The notes: generated from the letters alone by a model not told the origin. Shown: positions 1 through 12,680, counted from the first letter of the stretch. The stretch is 64,000 bases of DNA from Undaria pinnatifida (GCA_012845835.1 JABAKD010000026.1:12401832-12465831); one strand, 5' to 3'. Translations and numbers: made by a program.

Positions 1-480
1 GCACCTCGATCGTAGCACGCGTCCGAGGGTGCCGAACAAATTTACCGTAGCCTACTTTTGTCGGCGAGGTATGTGGTCGCTCGGGCGGGTGGCTCAAACC
101 CGGTAGTGGAGACGGGGGTACTAACATTCCCCCCGGCCAATACCTTGGTCTGTAGGGTGCTGGGTGAGGTGTGGAGGTCATGGTGAAGGGCTCAGGAAAG
201 AGCGGCCGCTAGCCCTGCGATAGAGGTATTCTAGGGTGTACCGTTTTTTGGCCGAAAAACTTTTTTTCGGACTGACTGGCGTCCTCCTTACAAACCCAAA
301 ATCGTCCGAAATGTTGCAGCCTTTCTCTTTTTTTTTGGGGGGGGGGTATATAAATATTTTTATACTAGCTACATTAGGCCATGGGGTTTGGTTGATCGGG
401 TTGCACGCCGAGTTTGCTCAAACTTAGTTTTTTTTGCCTCAGTAGGCACAGAGCTCCCTGCCTCCTCCAGTGGTTATGAG
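1..480. other. No gene recognised; start of window
   Basis: The first ~30 bases (CCTCGATCGTAGCACGCGTC) match the end of repeat A, so a repeat A copy is probably cut by the window edge. The rest holds T- and G-runs and only short frames that I do not support. Confidence 0.4.
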
Positions 481-735
481 CCTCAGAAAAAAAATGGTAC
501 GCCAATTTTTTTGTGACGTTCCTCACTTTGAGAGCTTAAGACCTCTCCCAAAACTAATTTGGAGAAAAGCAAAACTGCTACCGGGATGAAAAATCCCACG
601 GCCTACGGTGCATGACGAGAACCATGCGAAATAAAAACGACCAATTTCGGACGATTTTGGGTTAAGGAGCCCCGTTGTTCGGAAAAAAAATCACACGAAA
701 AGTGCTACCTCAATCGTAGCACGCGTCTGGTTATG
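481..735. repeat. Dispersed repeat A, copy 1
   Basis: About 250 bp with landmarks TTCCTCACTTTGAGAGCTTAAG, an A-rich middle, ATTTTGGGTTAAGGAGCCCC and GCTACCTCAATCGTAGCACG. The same order of landmarks recurs at about 2780-2997, 7010-7225, 8590-8805 and 41110-41370, all on the same strand. The copies are degenerate (roughly 60-75% alike by eye) and non-coding. The family type is not recognised. Confidence 0.6.
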
Positions 736-2779
736 GGGCTCAGAAAACTAATGGTGCACCACGGCCGTGGGATTATGTGTCCTACCTTAGTAAAGTACGT
801 CGGTAATTTTTTTTGGCGGACGCCGCGGCGGCGGCGGCGTCCTCGTGTTAGCCAGTCAAAGTCTGGTGTGCACAAAGTGAAAAAAAAAAAAAGTGAAGCC
901 TACGTCTTGTTTTGATAGGGTGTTTGTGAGTTTTTGGGGATTATGATTATATGCTGACAGTATGCTATTGATAGACGTACGTACGTTTTAGCTATATTTT
1001 GGTTTTGCCGCGTGGCGGCGGCGGCGGCTCCTTTTTGACCGTAAAATCGTCGGGATTTTTTTCTTGTTTTTGCGATATGCTTTTTTTGGTGTAGTTTGCC
1101 CAAAGGCCATCGGGTTGTGACTTTCAGTTTTCTCAAAGATCAGTTTTTGGATGGGGTATAGAGCTCCTCAAAAGGTGAACCCGTTTACAACCGGAAACCC
1201 GTATTTTGGGACAACACCACTTGGATTTAGTATTGGGAGGGGTTTGGGGGCTCTAAAAGGAGTGCACGTCTACCGTGGCGTGCGTCACGAAATAGTCCTC
1301 CACCTAGTCGGTAGTTGGCTAGGTAGTATAATGCGTTACAGCAGTTAGAGGGTGAGCTTGCGCAAGTCCCACACTACCCGCATGGATGACTTTCCGGGGG
1401 TGGCTATCTCCACCGCACCTGGCCCCCAGGGGTCAAGTCGGGTCGACGTTCTCGAGCATTCGCATGCAACGGCAGCTTTTGCTGCTGGAGTAGTAGCGGA
1501 GGGAGAGCTATCGCGCTGTCGCCACCACGGGAACTGAAGGATGCGCCAGCTATAGCGCTGGATTGCGAATACGATTGAGTTACATTGGCACACGATTTGT
1601 ATGGTTAATACGTGGAAGTGTGTTGAGCTTATGCTTTGTTTTTCCCCATCCACCGGAGGATACCTTATACAAATTTAAAATGCGGTTGGTTGCGTACGCG
1701 GGGTGTTGCGGAGGTCGGTGTCTTTGCATCTGACGGGCTGGCGCGGTTGTGGCTAGACTTGTGGGGTATAGTGATGCGGACCAAGTTTGTGTGTTGGTTT
1801 TTACTCCGCCATCCACCCAATTAACAGCCTCGTGTTATTTTCGTGTTTTCTGTGTACCACGAGAGGTATCGGTTCGCCTTGCTCTGTTATGCCCCCAACG
1901 CCGTGGGAGTCCTACGAAATCATGTGCCTGGCGTATGTTTTTTTGTAGTCACGCGATACAGGGGGAAACAGCTCGCTTCGGATCTCATGCGCAGGAAAAT
2001 ACATACAGGGTAGGCATCTAACGCTTCGCCCGAAGGAAAAGCAGAAACACACCAGATATATCTGCCACTGTTCGTACCGGAAACGTAGAATGTGAGTCAC
2101 AGCACCAGCATAAGCAGTAGCCGGGTAGCGGGGACATCCGGGGTATCGAGGGTGGTGTCAGCGCACAACTTTTTTCCGGGGCCGAAAGTAGACGTGAAAA
2201 TGACTGGTGGTGTGGCATGGTTGGGTTGACCTGGTTAGTGTTGCAACCCTCACCGAAGCGAGAAGCGAGAGTAAGAATCGTCCTTTGGGGAGCTACGGTG
2301 CGTGTTTTCAAAACGCGCACATGCTGGTAGAGGGTGGTGCTTGTTTGTACGAAAGACGTCGGCGCTTGGCGGGGGGGGGGGGGTTAGGACGAGAGACGTC
2401 AAGGAGGGTGGACTAAAGACCTAAGGGAAGGGGGGGGAAGGTGTTCATGAGACCCGCATTTCGGCACAGCCAAGATCGCACCCTCGTAAATTTCTCGCAT
2501 ATTTACTGTCCGTGCTGTCGTAAACGTATGTTCGCATGGATGGGTTGTCGGGGAGGAAATCCGTAAAATGTAAAATGGAGCGCAATCGGCAGCAACAACC
2601 CGTGGATAAGCAGGAGACATAGAACAGCTAGGAATAAGCAGGGTATTATAGGGTAATCGCGTACAGGGGGCTACATTCGATCCGTGTTTTTGGCTGCGCG
2701 TGAGAGCTTGTGTTCGTGTTATGGGTACCAGGTATATCTTATCGTGACACGTGCTCCGATAGAGATGCATCGTCTTTTT
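736..2779. other. Unassigned sequence with short frames only
   Basis: The stretch contains a CGG-rich run (819-840), a GC-rich segment (1375-1540) open on both strands for about 60-100 codons without recognisable similarity, and G-runs (2372-2388). Nothing can be named. Confidence 0.3.
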
Positions 2780-2997
2780 TGTGAGGTTCCTTACTGGTGG
2801 AGCTCTGCATCCGACACAAAAAACTGGTTTTTTTAAGAAACATTATAGTGCACCCCGATGCACGGTCCCATGGCCTACGAAGGGGAAAACCCCAAATCTG
2901 ATAGCACAACAAGAATGGAATGCCGTAGTCGATTTTGGGTTAAGGAGGCTTTCTCACAATATTTCAGCCCAAAAGGGGCCACCCCAATCGTTGCACT
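2780..2997. repeat. Dispersed repeat A, copy 2
   Basis: Shares TGAGGTTCCTTACT, an AAAACTGGTTTTT-type middle, CCATGGCCTACG, GATTTTGGGTTAAGGAG and the closing GCCACCCCAATCGTTGCAC with the other copies. It is degenerate and non-coding. Confidence 0.5.
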
Positions 2998-3334
2998 TCT
3001 CTTGTTCGTGTTTTGGAACGTTTGGTCTGAATCTTGATCAGCTTTGCTTATTTTTTACGTCGCCGAAGGCAGAGGTACAACAACATTTCCCACCACGTAG
3101 TGTGACGCGAAGAGCATATAATATGTGTGTACCTACAGCAAGAGGTAACGATAGAGCCTGGAGCAGTACAACTACCACGGTGTAGTTACTTTTGTTTTAG
3201 GCGCCCCCCCCTCTGGGACTGTGTTTTCGAGCAAGGTCAAGTGCATTCATAGCATCACTAGAGGGAGGTTTTCTCCCGCTGCTTTTAATATTAACAGCGA
3301 GTGATTAGACCAACTATCATGGGTAAAAGTTATT

Positions 3335-3790
3335 TTTTGCTCTCAGAACTGAATTATAGGCCAAATAAATACCTGTTTTACTCGACTGGACCTTCAAACA
3401 CACCGATACACTCCACAAGATCCACCTCGTGGTTTTCCGATAGCTTTCTAGAGCACTTCTCCGTTTCTCTAGGGTCTCATTTTGATTGTTGGCGCAACCT
3501 ATCAGTTTTTAGAAATAGCCATTGTTGGTCAGAGGTTCGTCAGAACTGGGGCTTACAAAAAGGATCCTTGACGATTTTTGATTAAAAATCATGTCCTCAG
3601 AACTGGGAAAAACTGGACGAACAGTCAAACTACGACTCCGGAGAAACTTAAAAGCGCGTTAGAAAGCTTGGAAAGCTACAGCGAGATTCCTGACGAGTCT
3701 ACCGGTATTTTTGGCCGTCACGCCGAGTAACCGTGTATTGTCGGCGTAAAATCTCAGTTCTGGCCCGAAAATATTTTCCACTATAAGTTG
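3335..3790. repeat. Weak fold-back around 3590
   Basis: CTCAGAACTG occurs near 3341 and 3595, and its complement near 3752. A segment at about 3430-3510 aligns loosely with the reverse complement of 3610-3680. The centre has a short hairpin (GATTTTTGATTAAAAATC). The match is weak, so this may be a decayed inverted-repeat element. Confidence 0.25.
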
Positions 3791-3799
3791 GTGTTAAGA

Positions 3800-5370
3800 G
3801 TAATATCTGTGTATTGCAAGTGCTGAGTTTTTTATTTTACTTGTAGCACCCGGTATATTCGCTTGTCCAAAGGCGGGGCAATGGGTGCTGAAGGTCCCGT
3901 TCCGATGTATTACACTGGTAACGTGCAAATTTGCAATTTTGCCGCCAAAGACAAAGACACGTACCAAACGGTCAATCCACTTTGGTGCGGGATATATCGC
4001 AAATAAACGACCCTTAATATGAACATCCGAATATCAACGTCGAGTAAACTGTATCTACTCGTCTTACACCGGCGAACAACGCTGGTACGAGGAAATAGAA
4101 CAAGCAAAACACCACAGATGTATAACGAGGCCGACGGTTGAACCTTTCGGCACAACCGTCTCGCAAACAGAGCTGCTACGAGGGTATTTACCGAGGTCTT
4201 GACACTGAATGACTAGCGGTTCGCCCGCCCCCCCAAAAAACAAACAGCCGACAAAAAAAAAAAAATGAAGCCAACAGAAACCACCATGACGAAAAAACCC
4301 ACGGGATCCCGAAGCACCAAGCATGTAGAACCGGTACGCCGGCCAGGAAAGCCGCAGCTGGCCCCCCCTGTAGCTCGAACGACTACGATCAGGTGAGCCC
4401 TACTCCGCGCATTCCCCCGAAACTAGCGTGGGGCGGCAACCCGACCATGATCGTCCTCTGAATGAAACACGCTTGATCCCACTCGATGCCTGACACAATA
4501 ACCACGCCGCTACGACCAAAATAGGGAACAACCGCGCCCGGGGAAATCCTACCCGCCCATTACGGACGACGACCGATCTATCGTCGTTTTCTTCGCGGCA
4601 TTCGCTCGGGCTTCTTTGTCACCAAAATAGATAATAAACACGAAAAACAAAACAAAAACAAACACCAACACAAACCAAATGTCACAAAACAAAAGGCCGC
4701 GCCCAAAAGGTCAGTACACGGCATTGTGGTTGTGGAAACACGATATTGATTATCGGATTGGACACCATGTTACAGGGTCAAGCTGTGTCTGCATCATCCA
4801 CGATATAGTGGCAGACCCTGCGTCGCAGGTATGCCAAAAGTTATAATTTCACACCTAGAACATCGTATTATTTAGTTTCCAGGCCCATGCGTCATATCCT
4901 CATTGGCACACTCAAGCTCTTCCGAGTTCACGCAAAAGACTGCCACCTAAATAGTAGTAGTCCCCTGCAGCATGCTGTCCGTAAGCCTTGGCCATCTCTC
5001 GATCTGTTTCAGTCCGTAGTCTTCTTGTGCAGGACAGCTGAGCGGTCGAAGGAGGATATGAAATAGTGTGCACGGGGGTTGATGCTCCACCGCGCAGCAA
5101 CAACTAGGTTACTGCCCGTAGCTCCTCCCCGCCTTACATACTCCGTGAGCTTCCTTGTATACGATACCGCGCGACACTCTCTGTAACTCAAAGTTCGTGA
5201 CGCTTCGTATACACCCATAACTGTCGAGCTAGGCTGTTCGGTGAGGCAAGCTCTGGAAACCCAGCGGATCTACTAGAAAACACCGCCGCAACATAAGTGC
5301 CTCGACGAAAACTACTACCGATGAGTGGAATTGCTCTTGTGTATACTAAACCAGGCATTGTGCAACTAGC
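3800..5370. other. Unassigned sequence
   Basis: Only short frames on either strand, no conserved motif, no long repeat that I can match elsewhere in the window. Confidence 0.3.
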
Positions 5371-5373
5371 TGT

Positions 5374-5486
5374 AGTGTTGTTATCACATTAACTCGCATA
5401 ATCAAGTCCGCGGTCACAGAACAGGCTTCAGTAACTCCGGAGTGGAAAATATCCAAGGAACACATACAACGTCCAAAAGTGGTACT
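5374..5486. repeat. Repeat E, fragment
   Basis: Begins with a short GTT run, then CACATTAACTCGCATAATCA, GTCCGCGGTCACAG, and continues to GGTACTCATATAT. It matches the first ~115 bp of the longer copies at 45508-45702 and 52342-52548. It abuts a repeat D fragment directly. Confidence 0.6.
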
Positions 5487-5494
5487 CATATATT

Positions 5495-5745
5495 ATAAAA
5501 ATTAAAATACACTCCAGCTGTGAGATCGAAGATTTCGTCGAAACTCATCTTTGCAAGCTGTGTGTGATACTCCGATCGCGCGCATTACGAGTTGTGTGTC
5601 CTCATTAAGGATATAGGTCGGCGACTCCCCTTACAACTACAGTGTAGCTATCAGGGTCAACAGGATGATTTTAGTCAGTCTGTGCGCGGAAACTATAAAA
5701 CCCGTTTCTGAGGGGGACAAAATCTGACAGCTGTGAAGGGAAAGG
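5495..5745 (-). repeat. Repeat D, partial copy carrying the MSFD-type frame
   Basis: This is the reverse complement of the distal part of the 57155-57775 and 62465-63062 copies. Shared landmarks are GATATAGGTCGGCGACTCCC, GGTCAACAGG and GACAAAATCTGACAGCTGTG. On the minus strand from 5548 it reads MSFDEIFDLTAGVYFNFYNI before sequence identity is lost. Confidence 0.65.
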
Positions 5746-5759
5746 GGGCCTGGTTTTGA

Positions 5760-5905
5760 TCAAAAGCGAGCGGGTTTGGAGGGGGGCGGGGGGGGGGGGG
5801 AAAGGGGCAATTTGTGCATGTAAGCTATAAATCCTTTCGAGGGGATAAATATGTTATTGGGGGCGGGGGGGGGGGGGGTTGGGGCGGGGGGGGGGGGGGG
5901 GGTTG
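5760..5905. repeat. G-rich low-complexity tracts
   Basis: Several runs of 8 to 18 guanines (about 5780-5800, 5865-5878, 5886-5902). They could form G-quadruplex structures, and run lengths may be affected by sequencing error. Confidence 0.7.
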
Positions 5906-6492
5906 TAGCTAAAGCAAGCGATACATCCGCCACGAAAAAGACAAAAGAAATAAAGTGAAAATTGCATTCAGCCCTGCGTATGTATCAGGCCCACGCTGGT
6001 ACATACATTCTTCAAGCTTCGCAGCAAAAACCGGCCACACCGCATGCCACCAAGGAAGCCAAATAATTTATGAATCCAAAGAGAAAAAACGCAAAAAAAA
6101 AGAAGGCATATATAGAGTAAGTATGATAACGCGAGCATATGCTATTCATACTTTTATATCGTTCGTTCCCTAACACGAAACAAAAATATCAGTTTCTTAC
6201 CCTCTTATGCATACCTACATTTACGGTATGCATACCTACATGAGGTAACAGGTGTATCTTAGTGCAGCACGCTAATACGTGCACCCGGTAGGTTTTTCAC
6301 CCTCGACCACGGACAGAGCTTGGAGCAAACACGCCGAATCTCGCCCGGATTTTCGAAATGTAAACGTCAGCCATTATTGTGGTTCTATCTTTGATTATCA
6401 CTCGAGAAGGAGGAGTCCAAACTAATTTTTTGGACGGACATTAACGCCGAAATAATTCCGCGATGTGGGAACCCGCGATCGTTCACAACTAG

Positions 6493-7008
6493 TTCTCCGT
6501 TTCGGACGAAACAGATGTGATATCGGAGTGGGAAAAAATGTCAAATATATTTGTCGATGGCGCCGTCATTCAGGAGACCGCGACTCCCTTCTACCCCAAG
6601 CTAGAACTCCCCCCCGAGTTTGCCGTTTTCTCGACGCAATCCGTGACAACTCTACGCCGTCATTTGTCCGACTCCGTCTCGTCGCTCCCATCCCGCGGAT
6701 CACGGCTTCTGCAGTCGATGCTTCCTGATATCGCCCCCCCCCCGGGTACTCATCATATAATGGAGCCTACCTTGCCGCCATACTCAGGTCACCCTTTTTA
6801 CGCCCCGATCTATCTGCACGGCCGGTACATGAACACGGACGCTGCCACGTACAGTTGCGGCGCACGTTCCACCAAGTGCGAAATGATCACCACATGTGTA
6901 AGACCTTGTTGTCTTGGCCAGGAGCATCCTATATCCCCCCCCTCACGCTCTTGCCACTATGCTAGGGGGCACGCTACGGCAGAGGTGCACCGACCATTGT
7001 GCTTCTGA
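6493..7008 (+). CDS. Weak candidate coding remnant, unknown
   Basis: An open frame follows a TAG at 6490-6492. Its first ATG is at 6538, and it continues as MSNIFVDGAV with a mixed, protein-like composition to about residue 110, then becomes Cys/Pro-rich low quality. No domain is recognised. It ends against repeat A copy 3, and part of its end (about 6895-6935) is loosely duplicated near 7290-7345. It may be a fragment of a transposon or a decayed exon; it could also be chance. Confidence 0.2.
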   Translation, partial: FSVSDETDVISEWEKMSNIFVDGAVIQETATPFYPKLELPPEFAVFSTQSVTTLRRHLSDSVSSLPSRGSRLLQSMLPDIAPPPGTHHIMEPTLPPYSGHPFYAPIYLHGRYMNTDAATYSCGARSTKCEMITTCVRPCCLGQEHPISPPSRSCHYARGHATAEVHRPLCF

Positions 7009-7009
7009 G

Positions 7010-7225
7010 GCTCCTGCGCATGATAAACTACTCTATACCCCACCCAACAACTGATTTTGAAAAGTTAAAGTGCTACCCGAAGAACAACCTCATGTTCTAG
7101 GCATAGTGCAAACCAAAATGAACGAATATTGAAATTCCGACGACTTTGGGTTAACGAGCCCCGTCATTCAGAAAACAAAATAGCCAAGAAAAAGGTATAC
7201 TTCTATTGATGAGCACGCGTCTCAG
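7010..7225. repeat. Dispersed repeat A, copy 3
   Basis: Starts with TTCTGAGGCTCCT and shares GACTTTGGGTTAACGAGCCC, CGTCATTCAGAAAAC and a terminal GCACGCGTCT with copy 1. It is degenerate and non-coding. Confidence 0.5.
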
Positions 7226-7649
7226 GCATCTACGCACTTTCCCACAAGTGTAAATCAATCACCACACTGCGTAACGTCAACTCCAACGCCGTGGAAACAC
7301 CTTGCCTTCTTGGCCTGGAGTATCCTATTCCTAGATCCTGCTTACTGGTGCGTGTTCATGGGCGAAGATTCTGAAACGGAGCCGCAAGGGTGATGTGACG
7401 GGGAGAGCTCGCCACACAACGTACCAGCAGTAGTATGTTATTATTAATGGTACACACTTTCAGAGTCATCTCACGGGTATGGGATGCACTGCTTGCGCCA
7501 AACGTTCCCGGCCGGTTGAGCTACTCTAGTGTGGATATCGGTTAGAGCACGTTATTTGGGAGCTCAAAAAGTGCATCATTGCCCGCTCTCGAGCTCACGG
7601 TTGTTGCCCTACGATCGCTTCCTTGCGAAAATAAGTGCTCTATCCTTGG

Positions 7650-7980
7650 ATGGATTGTCTATATGTTCGACGTGAAACCATTTCATGTTTTGGAGTAAAA
7701 CCAAGTGATGGTAGATGTCACAGTCACATCAAGGCCATCATAGATGGGCAAGAATGTAAGTGACGGTGATGGTCCAGGCAGGGCACCCCCTATTCGTCCA
7801 CTGCTCTGTTCTGCTCTGCCTGTCCTATATCGTTCCTTTAGAGCGGTGATAACGCCGGCTTTGTGTCTAGGAGGCGCGCCAGAAGGAGAGATGAATGATG
7901 ACACCGGAAACCACAGGGAGGACGCTTCCCAACACCGACAACCCTGCATCATCCTCGGGGACCACCTGACATATAGCGAC
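7650..7980. repeat. Duplicated segment B, copy 1
   Basis: Runs from TATATGTTCGACGTGAAA through GTGACGGTGATGGTCCAGGC and GGCTTTGTGTCTAGGAGGCG to CCCTGCATCATCCTCGGGGA. A second direct copy lies at about 9270-9580 with roughly 85% identity. Both strands stay open for 70-120 codons in both copies, but substitutions do not clearly favour either frame. Confidence 0.7.
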
Positions 7981-8059
7981 GTCGGCAGGATCTGACAAGC
8001 TTGGGTTTGCGTGACTTCCTCCGGCTCTTCTGGTGCTCTCGTCGGCATCATTGGACACT

Positions 8060-8345
8060 TCGTCTACGGTAACTACATGTTCGGTCGGCACCATTGGATA
8101 CTTCGTCTGTGGTAACTACATGTTCGGTCTACTTCCTTGAAATTGCGACCCACGTCTGCCGCTGATGCAATTGCTCAAACGGCCACAGTGTCGCACCGCC
8201 CAGAACAGTGCCATTGCCGCGACCGATGCCCTTCTAAACTCATACCTGTTCGGCGTACTTCCTTGAAATGCCGATCCACTTCTGCCGCTCATATGTTTGC
8301 ACCAACGGCCACAGAGCCACCCACCAATTCCGTTGCCGCAACCAT
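8060..8345. repeat. Local tandem duplications
   Basis: Two tandem pairs adjoin. One is a ~35-bp unit (ACTTCGTCTACGGTAACTAC / ACTTCGTCTGTGGTAACTAC, about 8055-8128). The other is a ~115-bp unit (GTTCGGTCTACTTCCTTGAA / GTTCGGCGTACTTCCTTGAA, about 8122-8240 and 8248-8345). The frame open across them gives Thr/Ala/Ser-rich sequence of low complexity that I do not call as a gene. Confidence 0.6.
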
Positions 8346-8589
8346 TGCCCCTTCACGCCCCTACTTCCCCAGCGCCCACCACCCGGGGAGCACCACAACT
8401 AATCTCTCGAACGCCGTACGCGCTCAACGCATCACCTACCACCCGAGCCAAGACCGCCGTTCTTCTCTGACTGCCACCTACATCACCGAGAGTGACCGCA
8501 GCAGCAGCGACAGAGGGCCGTCGTCCAACCATGCAGACGACATCCCATTCGTGACCAGTGTCACGGTAGTGATGCACTCTTTGTTTTCT

Positions 8590-8805
8590 GAGTCTCACAA
8601 CCAATTGAGGAGCTCTATATCACAGCCAAAAATCTGGATAAAAAGTTAAAGGTGCGTCCGTATGAAAAACCTCATATGGCGCAGGTATACAGCGAAAATA
8701 TGTTGCGAAAAAAGAAGAAAATTCCCACCATTTTGTGGGGTTAAGGAGCTCCGTCGTTCAGAAAACATATTGGTCAAAAAATGCTACCCCTTTCGTACAG
8801 CTTGT
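8590..8805. repeat. Dispersed repeat A, copy 4
   Basis: Shares TGAGTCTCACAACCAATTGA, GGGGTTAAGGAGCTCCGTCG and ATGCTACCCCTTTCGTA with the other repeat A copies. It is degenerate and non-coding. Confidence 0.5.
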
Positions 8806-9269
8806 CTCGCAGTGGTCGCGACCACGGTCGCGATTACCTCGAATAGGTACGCCCACGACATCTGTATCTGCCTCCCGAACCGTAACCAGGGAGAACTTGC
8901 AACCAACCCACAGTTGCGATCAGGGACACAACCTAACGCAGCAATTATTTCCAATTTCATACGTGGGCATTACTCGCGGCACACCCATCTTGTGAGTTGG
9001 AGTTATGTCGCTATACCGTAGGTACATGAATAAAATTCGAGCTCCCACGGTTGTGAGCTCCATCACAGGGTTGTATATCTTACAATGAGGCGTCTTAGCC
9101 TCATTACGAGGTGTGGGAAAACTATAACCTCATTTTCCTTTGTTTCGAATAACCGCATCTTCGATCCCATTTCCAATTTCTCGATGTTTTGTTGGCATCC
9201 TTCGATTGCCATGTGATCTGCATCTACGGCTATTCAGGGTGGGCTAATGTTATGGAATGCTCTCTGTAG

Positions 9270-9580
9270 ATGTATTTTCTATATGTTCGACGTGAAATCA
9301 TATTATGTGATAGTAGATGTCACGGTCGCATCAAGTCCATCATAGATGGGCATGAATGTAAGTGACGGTGATGGTCCAGGCAGGACACCTCTCATCAGCC
9401 ACTGCTCTGCCCTGCTCTGTTCTGCCTGTCCTATGTCGTTTCTTTAGAGAAGTGATAATGCCGGCTTTGTGTCTAGGAGGCGAGCCAAAAGGAGAGATGA
9501 GTAAGGACACCGGAAACCATGAGGAGGACGCTTCCCAACACCGACAACCCTGCATCCCCCTCGGGGACGACTTAACATGA
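9270..9580. repeat. Duplicated segment B, copy 2
   Basis: Direct copy of 7650-7980, about 1.6 kb downstream, with the same landmarks ending in CCCTGCATCCCCCTCGGGGA. The pair suggests a segmental duplication or two insertions of one element. Confidence 0.7.
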
Positions 9581-9649
9581 GGCACGAAGGCAAGAAACAG
9601 AGTCTAAGGCAAGCCGCTGCTGAGGGAGGGCTCCAAGACATTGTTTAAG

Positions 9650-10740
9650 GTATGACTTGACCGCTAGGGTTAGGGCTTAGTGCCAAACCATTCCGCATTT
9701 CACAATAAATTTTGGCTGGCTGTACTACTCTTGTCCCGCGAGCAGACAGTGCCGTCAGTGAAGTTCCATACACTAAAACCAGTATGGTAAGCCTAGAGCC
9801 TTTACGGGATAAACCAGAGGACACCCACACTAAAGCTAGTATGTTAAGTCTAATGAGGTATCGACGCGTCAAAACTAGACCGGCAACCCACTACTTGCAT
9901 TTCAGGTCTCGCCGGTCATCAGCCGGGGAAATCCAATCTATCTTCTCGGCTTCGGTTTTCTTTACCGTAATCACTACCGCAGCGAGATTTTCGCGTTCTG
10001 CCTCAGAAATCATTTTTACAGGGAGAGCAATTACCGCCGTCAAGCAACTCTACCTGTGAATGGCGTCATGTGACAGCGGGCTAGATTATGGCGTCCCCGC
10101 ACTAAAGCTAATATGTTGTGCCTAAAGAGGCCTTGACGGGTAAAAAAAAATAGACCGTCGACCGACATGTATGCGTTTAAGGCCTAGCCGACCGCCAGCT
10201 ATAATAGTAAATATTATACTACCTGGTACCTGGTAGTAATTTGTCTTGTTCGTCACTGCTTTTCGTCACCATCACCTGTTGCAGCAACATTTTCGCATTC
10301 TGCCCCCGACAATCCCTTGCTACAGAGAGCGAGCGAATGTCGCCGTCAAACAACCCCAGTGTCCTGTGACCGCCGACTAGATTCATGGTCGCAAATTTGC
10401 ACGAAAACGAAAAACAACCACTTTGTCCACGCCCTGCCAGACAACACGCCTCTGTCTCTGCCGCCAATGAGCTACTTATGTATGATACGTGCTCCTCCTA
10501 CAAACGCCCCTCTACTCTTCCTACAACACCCTGCCCTGCGCACGACGTACGCTGCTTGCTGCCCCAGGGCCTCTGAATGCTAACCGAACGAGCTTTTTCA
10601 CCGTACGTTGGACCTCTTTCTTCTCCAGCACTTTTCTGGTACACCAATATTTTCTTCGGCTTTCGTCATGGTTGCATTGGTCGCCATCTGAGATCCCGAC
10701 TGTACTATAATGATCGGCTTTGTGAGTTTCTCGTAGCTTC
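9650..10740. repeat. Degenerate local direct repeats
   Basis: ACTAAARCTARTATGTT-type strings recur near 9770, 9828 and 10100. The segment near 9950-10090 aligns loosely with 10255-10385 (TTTTCGCRTTCTGCC, CGCCGTCAARCAAC). No coding sequence is supported. Confidence 0.4.
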
Positions 10741-12235
10741 ACTTAAAAAAAATGCACGAGCTAGCGGGCGCCTTGGCCCTTTCTTCGTATCCCTGTTTTC
10801 CTCTCTTCTTTTTAAATTACCCCTGTTGCCGCACAAGACTATTTTTGCCTTCTCCCGGCATATGGCGCAATATCGCTCCCTTCACTTCTCGCCCGTATCG
10901 CACGAACCCCACACCCTCTGACCGCAACGTCGGACGCTATTGCCCTCGACCGGCGTCTTGCGTCATGCCCCATTTCGATACTACCCTATATCCGCTGCGA
11001 TTGATGGTCGGCTGTATGATCTTCGTAGCTGACTTGTGTCCAGACCGCCGTATCTCTCATACAAGTTTTACCGTGGAGGTTAGCATTAATACTGGTTTTA
11101 GTGCATAACACGCTCGTTGTCGTGGAAGAAACCCAGTCTGAGCCAGCATTTCAGTTTCTTATTACGTGACCTGTACTATTGTGCACAGTACAGGACACCT
11201 AATGAGAAACATAACAAGAAAGCCAGACTGAAGTTTACAGGAGAACGGGAAATTAGGGACCCGATATTAAACTCATAAATGGAGAGGGACAAAAGCTGGA
11301 TCTGATATTAATACATGCAAGGTTCCCCTGCGGAATGTAGTATAGTTGACTTGAAAATCCCGGGGGTGCTCAAGTTGAAAAGAGGGAACACAGGGCGTTC
11401 TACAAGCCACAACCAGGAATAACGCAAAAACTCTACTATCTGGCAAAATAAAGAAAAAAAAATTAGCGATTCCGCACATGTGTAATCGGGCAGCAAGTAG
11501 AACCGACCAGCCCGAACGACTTTATGTAGTTTAATCTACAAGCTTCCCGTTCGGGACGCACGTGGTTTTGGCTTGAAATGATACCGGGGGTGTCGCAAAA
11601 AAAGTAAGAAAAAGAAAAAAAGGGGGGGGGGGGAAGCGATTGAAAAAAGCAAAGAAAAATAGCCACCCGGCACGTAACCCGGCAAGTAACACCGACAGGC
11701 GAAAGGCGAAGACGAGATTATAGCTTAGTCTACGAGCTTCCCCTTCGCGGTAAGGCCGGCTTGAATATCAACATCCCACAGGGGTGCCGCAAGACGAAAA
11801 GGGGGGATGAGCTCCTGACAAAATTTCGAGCTGGGCCACCTCATAAAACCAACAATAATAGTCAATCATGGAGGGCTACTTCGCGTATCGTGACCTACTG
11901 CGAGTTAGGACATGCCATTTGGAAGGACCGACCCTGGAACTTTATTTAGTGTTGCATATATAGACTATACTTGGTATGCAAAGAAGAAGTTTCGAGACAT
12001 TACGCTATAGACTTCGACTCGATCTCGCCGAGATATCTGTAAGTACTTAAAAGCGCCATTTTTCGTTTTAGTCGACGTTTAGACCTCCTCACAGGTATGA
12101 CCGTTCCAAAATTCGCGTTCCTGATCAAGGCAAAATTTGGGGGAGGCGTTATACTGGGGACACAAGGAGAAGATCGACATCAGTTTTTGATTGCCTAGTA
12201 CGCCGTACATTTATTCACGAAATACATGGCAAAAC
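10741..12235. other. Unassigned sequence before the retroelement tail
   Basis: Short frames only. The last bases before 12236 are the genomic flank of the retroelement 3' end and would carry one copy of any target-site duplication. Confidence 0.3.
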
Positions 12236-12464
<229 letters not shown>

Positions 12465-12680
12465 GCCCTCCGACAATGTAGCGTAGATGCCTTTCCGGTA
12501 TAAATCGAGTATCCTTCCTTAAAGCAGCAGTAGCACCTAATATGAAGTCGAATGATCGCACCATAATGCAGTGGTATCTTCCGCCAACCATTCGCCCATT
12601 TCCTTTCCCCACATCTTCTCCTTTTATCTACTATTCCCTTTCCCTATATATACCTGGTATGTTACAGCTGGGAGTCTACC
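12465..12680 (-). other. 3' UTR of the giant retrotransposon
   Basis: A 216-nt non-coding stretch between the TAA stop (12681-12683 on the plus strand) and the A-run. In target-primed reverse transcription the RT recognises the 3' end of its RNA, so this is the likely RT recognition region. It carries one copy of the over-represented 9-mer TACCTGGTA (12651-12659). Confidence 0.6.

Noticed and set aside
8137-8649. A 170-codon Thr/Ser/Ala-rich frame
   Set aside because: It spans local tandem duplications and enters repeat A; there is no domain, and the start is inside repeats.
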